From: JBGSBR01 sp041730495
GTDB lineage: Bacteria > Patescibacteriota > Microgenomatia > UBA1406 > GWC2-37-13
DNA: 28,178 nucleotides
Assembly (NCBI GenBank): GCA_041730495.1
Contig: JBGSBR010000016.1
Span: forward strand, 1 to 28,178
Direction of reading: 5' to 3'
The notes under the pieces are model-generated. The model was not told where the DNA came from and did no database searches. It was given only the letters and a program-made list of their open reading frames with translations. Shown here one piece after another: positions 8,574-13,296 of this stretch. Within the stretch, counting starts at the first letter, position 1; each line of letters begins with the position of its first letter. A program made the position numbers and the translations under genes.

Positions 8574-9107
8574 ATGTACATCATTTATCTGTCATCAGAA
8601 AATAACCAAACCGAAGCAAATAAGCATTTATTGAGCACTCTCAAAGCTCAAGACGTCCAGTTACTTGATGGGACCTATCCAGAAACCACCGATAGAGTAT
8701 TGTTGCAAAAATACGAAGCTCAGGTCGTAAAAGAGATCAAAAAGTGTGATGCAGTCGTGATCGAGGCTAGTAAATCAACCTTTGATCTCGGTCGTTTCAT
8801 GACACTTGGCATGCAGCAATTCAAGCCAGTGTTACTCTTGCAGCAAAATGAAGCAAATGCAGCTCCAGTGCTTCTCACATCACAACGTCTTTCGACATTA
8901 CATCGTTACACACTGACTGATAAAAAGAAACTTGAAGAAGGCTTAGTCAGTTTCCTCGAAGATGTGAAAAAGCAAAAACTTCATTATCGTTTCAACCTCA
9001 TGTTAAACGATGATATCAATGATTATCTGCTTGAAAAAGCTGGTGCCAAAGGGATCAGTAAAGCAGATTATATCCGTAATCTCATCCTTGATGACATGGA
9101 TGCCTAA
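8574..9107 (+). CDS. nucleoside 2-deoxyribosyltransferase-like domain fused to ribbon-helix-helix tail
   Basis: A 177-residue protein with two parts. Residues 1-125 have an alternating alpha/beta pattern with an N-terminal strand MYIIYLSS, CDAVVIEASKSTFDLGRFMTLGMQQFKPVLLL (about 59-92), a layout similar to nucleoside 2-deoxyribosyltransferase/TIR-like NAD-binding folds where the Ser and Glu around this site line the active site. Residues 133-177 (RFNLMLNDDINDYLLEKA..ISKADYIRNLILDDM) match a CopG/Arc-type ribbon-helix-helix DNA-binding segment. The function is not known; a nucleotide-sensing regulator or an NAD-acting defence protein are both possible. TACAAT lies 9 nt before the ATG. Confidence 0.65.
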   Translation: MYIIYLSSENNQTEANKHLLSTLKAQDVQLLDGTYPETTDRVLLQKYEAQVVKEIKKCDAVVIEASKSTFDLGRFMTLGMQQFKPVLLLQQNEANAAPVLLTSQRLSTLHRYTLTDKKKLEEGLVSFLEDVKKQKLHYRFNLMLNDDINDYLLEKAGAKGISKADYIRNLILDDMDA

Positions 9108-9113
9108 GCTCAC

Positions 9114-9653
9114 TTAGAGCTCATAAACGAAAGTTTTGTTTATCCCTTGTATCAACTGTTTTTCTTTTGCTTCTTTAATTGGATAAAAATAGGTAACAAT
9201 CTTTGGTTTTTGTACTAACTTCTTGATCATCGCAGTCACTGGCGGGATAAAAGCTGGAGAAATATAATAAAACCACGTGGTATGTTTGAGCTTCAGATAT
9301 GGGCTAAAGTCGCGTTTGAACATATCTCCAAATAAAATATGGATTCTGTTACGACTTGGATGCAACCATTTTCTTATAAGCAAAACTAAGTATAAAATCG
9401 GATTAATCTCGCTTCCCACAAACTCTACATTTAAGTTTTTTTTCAAAGCTTCATCTGCCGCTGCAATTATGATCGTCCCATCACCAGCTCCCAGATCGAT
9501 GATGGTTTGATCATTGCGTAAATTTAATCCTTTCAAAATATATGGCATATCTTTCGCGTTAGAAGGAAAATAGGGGATGGGAGAGAGGGTTTTGGAAGTG
9601 AAGAGGAAGATGATACCGATAATCACTAAAAACGCTGTTAAAAGGATAATCAT
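9114..9653 (-). CDS. membrane-anchored class I SAM-dependent methyltransferase
   Basis: A 179-residue protein with an N-terminal membrane helix (residues 1-20) and a Rossmann-type methyltransferase core. Motif I is IIDLGAGDGTI (about 52-62), followed by an acidic residue at the end of strand 2 (VGSEIN, about 80). The fold and the single anchor resemble the small family that methylates lysines of membrane proteins (for example ATP synthase c-subunit lysine methyltransferases), but I cannot assign a target. A TATACT box lies 6 nt before the ATG (about 9660-9665), so the mRNA is probably leaderless. Convergent with the deoxyribosyltransferase-like gene with 6 nt between. Confidence 0.75.
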   Translation of the reverse strand: MIILLTAFLVIIGIIFLFTSKTLSPIPYFPSNAKDMPYILKGLNLRNDQTIIDLGAGDGTIIIAAADEALKKNLNVEFVGSEINPILYLVLLIRKWLHPSRNRIHILFGDMFKRDFSPYLKLKHTTWFYYISPAFIPPVTAMIKKLVQKPKIVTYFYPIKEAKEKQLIQGINKTFVYEL

Positions 9654-9698
9654 GTGAATAGTATAGCAATTGAGAAGTGAGAAATCAGAAGTGGGAAG

Positions 9699-9727
9699 TT
9701 GATATCCTATAGTCTTTATGGTAGAAT
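9699..9727 (+). promoter_or_regulatory. promoter of gene A
   Basis: TTGATA, a 17-nt spacer and TAGAAT. The predicted start near 9734 leaves a leader of about 90 nt before the ATG at 9824, in contrast to the leaderless genes nearby. Confidence 0.7.
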
Positions 9728-9758
9728 TTGCCTACTTTAACAATCCATTCAAAGTCAT

Positions 9759-9819
9759 GCTGGGACAATATTGTACCCAGCACCACCAAGTCGCGAAAGC
9801 GACTACCCCGAAGGAGGGG
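9759..9819 (+). promoter_or_regulatory. three-hairpin leader of gene A with the Shine-Dalgarno in a loop
   Basis: Three consecutive stems fill the leader. The first is GCTGGG/CCCAGC (9759-9764 and 9776-9781) with an inner ACA/TGT pair. The second is a perfect 6-bp stem AGTCGC/GCGACT closed by a GAAA tetraloop (9789-9804). The third is CCCC/GGGG (9806-9809 and 9816-9819) whose loop GAAGGA carries the Shine-Dalgarno core; AAGGAGG at 9811-9817 sits 6 nt before the ATG. Translation could be tuned by opening of this last stem. Confidence 0.7.
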
Positions 9820-9823
9820 ACTC

Positions 9824-10276
9824 ATGTCAAAGCTAGGCTGTTTAATCCTTTTTTTAGTGGCGGCAGTTGTCGCTGCTATCGTCGCCGCCTTTGCAGGCGG
9901 ATTTCGTGTTGCAGTTAACCTAGACGCGATCATTCCGACAACGCAAGCATTTGCACTGCCTGCACTGGGCAATGTCGAAATGTCGCCCATCGTATTAGAC
10001 TTAAAAAATTGGGCTTACGTACTTGCGCCCTTTTTACCGATGTATGTAATACTCTGTCTTGGACATGAGTATATTTTTAACTATAAAAAGAACTTGCCGA
10101 ATGATCCCATACTGCAATTCGGCTGGAAAGGAGTAATGAAGGACATATCCCTAGAAGTTTTCTTTTTGTCAGTGGTGAGGGTGGCTTATATCCTGATGAT
10201 CGGTGTTGGAATTGATAGTGTTTTGGCAGTTTTTTTTGCCGGAATACTCTTTTTTGCGTTGCCGCCGTGGGACTGA
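9824..10276 (+). CDS. gene A: small membrane protein of unknown function
   Basis: A 150-residue protein that I do not recognise. Residues 5-25 form a hydrophobic Ala/Val-rich helix (signal anchor or signal peptide), 62-80 a second helix, and 108-147 one or two more; a cytosolic or external loop with K/N residues lies at 86-105. The start is set by the strong Shine-Dalgarno AAGGAGG 6 nt upstream; the frame extends upstream to 9728 but that part would encode the leader hairpins. Base composition is more GC-rich at the 5' end than the neighbours. It is the first of two tandem genes with the same architecture (gene B follows) and could belong to a membrane complex with it. Confidence 0.75.
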   Translation: MSKLGCLILFLVAAVVAAIVAAFAGGFRVAVNLDAIIPTTQAFALPALGNVEMSPIVLDLKNWAYVLAPFLPMYVILCLGHEYIFNYKKNLPNDPILQFGWKGVMKDISLEVFFLSVVRVAYILMIGVGIDSVLAVFFAGILFFALPPWD

Positions 10277-10299
10277 GGAGTGGGGCAATGCCCCACTCC
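10277..10299 (+). terminator. perfect 10-bp hairpin directly after the gene A stop
   Basis: GGAGTGGGGC and GCCCCACTCC pair perfectly around an AAT loop, starting at the base after the TGA stop. There is no T tract, so it is more likely a 3'-end stabiliser or a pausing/processing structure than a classic terminator. Confidence 0.6.
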
Positions 10300-10307
10300 T
10301 GACTTAC

Positions 10308-10367
10308 AGACAGCCAAGAAAGTCTTTGTATGCAACAGTAGTTGTATATAGAGATACTTGGCTGTCT
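10308..10367 (+). other. 60-nt extended hairpin in the gene A/B interval
   Basis: Outer arms AGACAGCCAAG/CTTGGCTGTCT pair perfectly over 11 bp. Inside, TCTTT/AGAGA and GTATGCAAC/GTTGTATAT continue the helix with a few G-T pairs to an AGTA loop, so about 25 bp can form. The interval 10277-10602 has no gene: besides this it holds the hairpin after gene A, a small CTTCG/CGAAG stem (10396-10410), a terminator-like element, and the gene B promoter and leader. Confidence 0.65.
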
Positions 10368-10427
10368 AGTTGGATTGTAAAAGGTTTTTTACTTTCTTCG
10401 ATAGCCGAAGATCAGTAGTAAAGAAAG

Positions 10428-10468
10428 AGCTCTCTAAGCCACATACAAGTTGCAAGGAGGGCTTTTTT
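10428..10468 (+). terminator. probable intrinsic terminator of the gene A transcript
   Basis: AGCTCTCT pairs with GGAGGGCT (two G-T pairs) around a roughly 20-nt loop and is followed by six T (10463-10468). The large loop makes it weaker than a standard terminator. The 3' arm GGAGGGCT followed by T6-7 recurs in the terminator after gene B. Confidence 0.6.
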
Positions 10469-10482
10469 GATGGGATAAGTGA

Positions 10483-10516
10483 TTGAATAAAAGCCTATAG
10501 TATGATACAATCATAC
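10483..10516 (+). promoter_or_regulatory. promoter of gene B with a dyad over the -10 box
   Basis: TTGAAT, a 17-nt spacer and TACAAT. A perfect dyad GTATGAT-ACA-ATCATAC (10500-10516) covers the -10 box and could be a repressor operator. The predicted start near 10518 leaves a leader of about 85 nt. Confidence 0.65.
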
Positions 10517-10537
10517 AGTACTCTAACAAGTCGTATC

Positions 10538-10599
10538 GGTCAGGGAAGCATTGTGTTTCACTGACCACCACACCTTAAATGCCCTCAAGGAGGGGGCAT
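10538..10599 (+). promoter_or_regulatory. structured leader of gene B with the Shine-Dalgarno in a loop
   Basis: A GGTCAG/CTGACC stem with an inner GAA/TTC pair (about 10538-10566) is followed by an 8-bp stem ATGCCCTC/GGGGGCAT (10579-10586 and 10592-10599) whose 5-nt loop is AAGGA. The Shine-Dalgarno AAGGAGG spans 10587-10593, 9 nt before the ATG at 10603. The design matches the leader of gene A. Confidence 0.65.
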
Positions 10600-10602
10600 C
10601 TC

Positions 10603-11325
10603 ATGAAAAAGTTTTTAATCGCTCTCGTTATTCTGCTGTTTGCCGCGTTAGTACTCTGGCGCATCGCAGTGGGCGACGCCCCGGCAAATGTCGAGCCCAC
10701 ACCCGAAACGTTGGTTTCTCGCTGGCCGACACCCACATTGGGTATCGCACCTGCTGAGCCGACCCCCGCAAGGGTGGTTGATCCGATGGCAACCGCGGTT
10801 CCGAAGGGATGGACTCCGACAGCTGTTCCGACGATTACGCCGACACCCACGAATACGCCTAAGCCCATGATTGAAATGTCAGTGCCCAGCTTGCCGACAT
10901 GGCCAAACTTTTCTACAAGTTCGTCGTTGGCGGATCCGGTAACGATGTTGCCGATTATGGCGTTCTTTACCATAGTAGTAATTTTTGGCGTACGGTTTTT
11001 CCTGCTGCAAAGCGGCGGGTACAGTGGACCCTGGGCGTTACAAACATTATTCTTGTTTGCTGGCTTTGTTGCTCTTCATATTTTAGTCGGAATATGGGGG
11101 CTTAATAACCAGCAAGCTCAACTAGTGCTATACGCATTTGTTGGTGCATTAACAGCAGGAGTAGTTTTCATCAGAGGTACAATGCCATTAAGTGTTGGGC
11201 ATTCGTTCAATCAAGATGGATCTGTCCCTGATAGTGGCGCGTTCGAGCATATCGCTTGGACGCATATGATGCACGGTGTCGGTTTAGACATAATACTGAT
11301 TGTGTTTATGCTGATATTTGTATGA
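10603..11325 (+). CDS. gene B: membrane protein with Pro/Thr-rich linker
   Basis: A 240-residue protein that I do not recognise. Residues 1-23 are a signal peptide or anchor; 28-90 form a Pro/Thr/Ala-rich low-complexity linker with repeated T-P-T, which should be extended and exposed outside the membrane; 113-240 hold four hydrophobic helices (about 116-134, 146-165, 172-190, 225-240). The segment with GHSFNQDGSVPDSGAFEHIAW lies between the last helices. The start is chosen for the Shine-Dalgarno sequence; the frame opens at 10579 but that would translate the leader hairpin. Its 5' half is GC-richer than the neighbours. The gene follows gene A in tandem with its own promoter. Confidence 0.75.
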   Translation: MKKFLIALVILLFAALVLWRIAVGDAPANVEPTPETLVSRWPTPTLGIAPAEPTPARVVDPMATAVPKGWTPTAVPTITPTPTNTPKPMIEMSVPSLPTWPNFSTSSSLADPVTMLPIMAFFTIVVIFGVRFFLLQSGGYSGPWALQTLFLFAGFVALHILVGIWGLNNQQAQLVLYAFVGALTAGVVFIRGTMPLSVGHSFNQDGSVPDSGAFEHIAWTHMMHGVGLDIILIVFMLIFV

Positions 11326-11329
11326 CATA

Positions 11330-11355
11330 GGAGGCGCGCCACGTGGCGCGCCTCC
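11330..11355. other. perfect 26-bp GC-rich palindrome after gene B
   Basis: GGAGGCGCGCC, ACGT and GGCGCGCCTCC form a complete 26-base palindrome that starts 4 nt after the gene B stop. As RNA it is an 11-bp hairpin closed by ACGT; no T tract follows. As DNA it could be a dyad binding site. It is far more GC-rich than the surrounding sequence. Confidence 0.75.
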
Positions 11356-11373
11356 AGCCCAGATGGGTGTGGT

Positions 11374-11502
11374 CTCGACACAAGTCGAGGAAACGTATAG
11401 CTAAAAAATCTTTTGGGAATGAATAATCATTTCTAGAAGCTTTTAGCTATACGCTACGATTTATAAACGTATAGCTGTAATCTTATGACTTGTTTATAAG
11501 AT
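11374..11502 (+). ncRNA. hairpin-rich 3' region of gene B with a three-armed switch-like repeat
   Basis: The gene-free stretch 11326-11689 starts with the palindrome above. Then come a perfect CTCGAC/GTCGAG stem with an ACAA loop (11374-11389), a 60-nt hairpin with 13-bp arms CGTATAGCTAAAA/TTTTAGCTATACG (11394-11406 and 11441-11453), a further direct copy of the first arm (AAACGTATAGCT at 11391-11402 and again 11465-11476), and ATCTTAT/ATAAGAT (11480-11486 and 11496-11502). The middle arm can pair with either flanking copy, so two exclusive folds exist. No known RNA family is recognised; it could be a long structured 3' UTR or a separate RNA. Confidence 0.5.
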
Positions 11503-11514
11503 GTCGGTTTAGAT

Positions 11515-11544
11515 AGCCCTCTGAGAAATCGGAGGGCTTTTTTT
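11515..11544 (+). terminator. intrinsic terminator of the gene B transcript
   Basis: AGCCCTC/GAGGGCT stem (11515-11521 and 11532-11538) followed by a run of seven T (11538-11544). Confidence 0.85.
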
Positions 11545-11575
11545 ATGGAAAAAAGCCTTGATATAATGCTCAGTG

Positions 11576-11663
11576 GGGAGCACACGGAAGAGATGATAGT
11601 TATCTTTAGATCGAAGCAATCTCGATTTAAGATGTTTTCATCCAGGAAAATCCGTGTGCTCCC
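11576..11663. other. 88-nt inverted repeat downstream of gene C
   Basis: GGGAGCACACGGA and TCCGTGTGCTCCC (11576-11588 and 11651-11663) pair perfectly over 13 bp. Inside lie a TAGATCGA/TCGATTTA stem (about 11617-11639), a GATA/TATC dyad and a GATG/CATC stem with an AAAA loop. It lies between the convergent genes B and C, in the expected 3' region of gene C, without a strong T tract on either side. Confidence 0.65.
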
Positions 11664-11689
11664 TTTTGCGAGGGTAGAGATAGGTTTAT

Positions 11690-11920
11690 TTAATGACTCC
11701 AACCTCCAAAGCTGGGAATCATATCAGGCGATACCGGTGTGTTCACTATTACATACATCATTAATAGTGTCCCTATGATCAGCAATGCCATGATAAGTGC
11801 AAAGCTGATCAGAGATTTATGATTTGACACAGGCTCATGATCTTTTTCATCATGATAATCATATCGTGTTTGGTGGGTCGGATCTGTAGATCCTCTCCAT
11901 CCGCCTCTTGGATGTGACAT
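11690..11920 (-). CDS. gene C: 76-residue single-pass membrane protein
   Basis: Not recognised. The N-terminal 35 residues are hydrophilic and rich in His, Asp, Arg and Gly (HQTRYDYHDEKDHEP), followed by one long membrane helix (about 36-60) and a short tail TPVSPDMIPSFGGWSH. A strong Shine-Dalgarno AAAGGAG (11927-11933) lies 6 nt before the ATG, which supports a real gene despite the small size. The His/Asp-rich part could bind metal, but this is only a composition argument. The gene is preceded by a promoter and a two-state leader ending in a terminator, so it is likely regulated by attenuation. Confidence 0.75.
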   Translation of the reverse strand: MSHPRGGWRGSTDPTHQTRYDYHDEKDHEPVSNHKSLISFALIMALLIIGTLLMMYVIVNTPVSPDMIPSFGGWSH

Positions 11921-11990
11921 ATCTGGCTCCTTTGATTACCCTACCCTCGGTACTAAACAGAAATTTTCTATCTAAAACTGAAAATAAGAC

Positions 11991-12015
11991 AAAAAAAACC
12001 TCGCCTAAGCGAGGT
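11991..12015 (-). terminator. intrinsic terminator in the leader of gene C
   Basis: On the minus strand ACCTCGC/GCGAGGT forms a 7-bp stem with a 4-nt loop, followed by eight T. It sits between the gene C promoter and the gene C start (70 nt before the ATG), and would end both the tRNA-Leu transcript and any transcript from 12101. Confidence 0.85.
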
Positions 12016-12101
12016 GTAATGAGCATTTCAGCCACAAAAGATCACCTCGCTTGATAAGCGAAGATAACCCAATATTTTGCTGAAACTGTTTTTATCATGG
12101 T
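11991..12101 (-). ncRNA. candidate attenuator/riboswitch-like leader of gene C
   Basis: Reading the minus strand from the predicted start near 12101: a 7-bp closing stem (12079-12085 with 12026-12032, GCTGAAA/TTTCAGC on the plus strand) encloses an 8-bp hairpin (12056-12063 with 12045-12052). The 3' arm of that hairpin, AAGCGAGGTG (12052-12043), is the exact reverse complement of CACCTCGCTT (12016-12007), the 5' arm of the terminator. A 10-bp anti-terminator can therefore form only when both the hairpin and the terminator are open. Gene C lies 70 nt beyond the terminator. No known riboswitch class is recognised; it could instead be a terminated small RNA of about 110 nt. Confidence 0.6.
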
Positions 12102-12107
12102 ATATGT

Positions 12108-12136
12108 ACTGTACTAATTAAGCCGTTATTCGTCAA
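12108..12136 (-). promoter_or_regulatory. promoter of the gene C leader
   Basis: Minus-strand TTGACG, a 17-nt spacer and TACAGT, located just after the 3' end of tRNA-Leu. Expected start near 12101. Confidence 0.65.
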
Positions 12137-12144
12137 GTTCACAG

Positions 12145-12227
12145 TGCCGCGGGTGAGAGTCGAACTCACATGAGCTATTGCCCACAGGTTTTTGAGACCT
12201 GCGTGTCTGCCATTCCACCACCGCGGC
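12145..12227 (-). tRNA. tRNA-Leu (anticodon CAA)
   Basis: Class II cloverleaf on the minus strand: acceptor GCCGCGG/CCGCGGC, anticodon stem CAGGT/ACCTG with loop CTCAAAA (anticodon CAA), a long variable arm with stem TGGGC/GCTCA, T stem GTGAG/CTCAC with loop TTCGACT, and discriminator A. CCA is not encoded. Length is 83 nt. Confidence 0.95.
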
Positions 12228-12240
12228 TTATGTGTAACGT

Positions 12241-12269
12241 ATTATAGTCAAGATTGAGGGGAAAGTCTA
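12241..12269 (-). promoter_or_regulatory. promoter of tRNA-Leu
   Basis: Minus-strand TAGACT, a 17-nt spacer and TATAAT; the -10 box lies 13 nt before the mature tRNA 5' end. It abuts the divergent pyrB promoter, whose -35 begins at 12270. Confidence 0.6.
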
Positions 12270-12298
12270 TTGACATTGCCCTCTATTCTTACTACACT
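12270..12298 (+). promoter_or_regulatory. promoter of the pyrimidine operon
   Basis: TTGACA (perfect -35), a 17-nt spacer and TACACT. The predicted start at about 12305 is 3 nt before the ATG at 12308. No attenuator or leader peptide of the classical pyr type is possible in so short a leader. Confidence 0.8.
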
Positions 12299-12307
12299 AG
12301 TGAGTTG

Positions 12308-13267
12308 ATGAACAGTCAACGAATAGAAGCTAATTTTAAAGGGAAGCACATTCTTTCTTTGAGTCAGTTTGACGAAAAATCTCTCCAAACCCTTTTCACA
12401 ACTACAGATAGACTTATCACAGAACTTGAATCCGGAAAACCGCTAACATATCTACAAGGCACAGTTGCAACATTACTTTTCTTTGAGCCATCTTCGCGTA
12501 CTTTTAGCTCATTTGCAGCAGCTATCAAACGTATGGGAGGGGATACTATTGACTATCAAAACCCCTTACAAACGTCTTCAGCGGTAAAAGGTGAAACCCT
12601 CGAAGACACTATGCGGGTTTTTGAAACCTACTCTGATTTCATTGTGATGCGACATCCCGAAAAAGGCGCTGCACAACAAGCTGCAAATGCTTTGACACAG
12701 ATTCCAATCTTAAATGCAGGTGACGGGATTGGTGAACATCCAACTCAGGCATTACTTGATCTGTATACCATTTATAAAAAGTTTGGCAAACTAAGCGGTC
12801 TCAAAATTGCACTTGTAGGGGATCTGCAGAATGGTCGCACCGTGCATTCATTGATCCAGGGACTGGCGATGTATCCAGATAATACGGTGTACTTACTTTC
12901 ACCAGAACGATTGAAGCTCGGAGCCGAGATTAAAAATCTCGTACAAGATAAACTAAAACTCATTGAGATCACGAGTGATGAAGATATGCCGACCGATGCA
13001 CATGTCTGGTACTGGACACGTGTACAGAAAGAACGATTTGAAGATCTGGCAGAGTATGAAGCGATCAAAAATAGTTTCATCCTGACGCCTGAGCTACTTG
13101 AGAAAAAAGGAAATAAAGATCTGATTTTGATGCATCCACTTCCACGAGTGAATGAGATCGATACTCGTGTAGACAGCGATCCACGTGCTTATTATCTACC
13201 GCATCAGGTTCGCAACGGCATGTATGTCCGGATGGCACTGGTAGGCTTAGTAACCGGAAAATTATAA
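12308..13267 (+). CDS. pyrB: aspartate carbamoyltransferase, catalytic subunit
   Basis: A 319-residue enzyme that joins carbamoyl phosphate and aspartate in step two of pyrimidine synthesis. Carbamoyl-phosphate motif FFEPSSRTF (about 58-66), GDGIGEHPTQALLD (about 139-152), LQNGRTVHS and MHPLPRVNEI (about 277-286) are all present. I start at the ATG at 12308 because the promoter at 12270-12298 overlaps the longer frame (an in-frame start at 12254 lies upstream of the promoter). The end of the protein (RVNEI..DSDPRA..NGMY.RMAL) recalls the ATCase domain of CAD more than the E. coli enzyme (from memory). First gene of the operon; no pyrI regulatory subunit is seen here. Confidence 0.96.
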   Translation: MNSQRIEANFKGKHILSLSQFDEKSLQTLFTTTDRLITELESGKPLTYLQGTVATLLFFEPSSRTFSSFAAAIKRMGGDTIDYQNPLQTSSAVKGETLEDTMRVFETYSDFIVMRHPEKGAAQQAANALTQIPILNAGDGIGEHPTQALLDLYTIYKKFGKLSGLKIALVGDLQNGRTVHSLIQGLAMYPDNTVYLLSPERLKLGAEIKNLVQDKLKLIEITSDEDMPTDAHVWYWTRVQKERFEDLAEYEAIKNSFILTPELLEKKGNKDLILMHPLPRVNEIDTRVDSDPRAYYLPHQVRNGMYVRMALVGLVTGKL

Positions 13268-13296
13268 AAGAAAATAAATTAATTGTATCTCGTCTT

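Noticed and set aside
10274..10276. TGA recoded as glycine
   Set aside because: TGA ends genes with sensible C-termini, including the ATGA overlaps carA/carB and GH1/GT, and is followed by structured non-coding DNA after gene A.
10203..10418. 71-residue frame across the end of gene A
   Set aside because: It runs through two strong hairpins and overlaps gene A in another frame.
10575..10973. 132-residue minus-strand frame opposite gene B
   Set aside because: Its Gly/Val-rich low-complexity translation mirrors the Pro/Thr codons of gene B, and no ribosome binding site or promoter is seen.
11391..11476. CRISPR array
   Set aside because: Only two direct copies of 12 nt with an inverted copy between; no regular repeat-spacer pattern and no cas gene in the window.
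11330..11544. RNase P, tmRNA, SRP RNA or 6S RNA in the hairpin-rich stretch
   Set aside because: None of the signature sequences or folds of these RNAs could be recognised; a single GAGGAAA match is too short to count.
11545..11778. 77-residue plus-strand frame after the gene B terminator
   Set aside because: It starts at the end of a terminator T-run, has no ribosome binding site, runs through an 88-nt inverted repeat and lies antisense to the better supported gene C.
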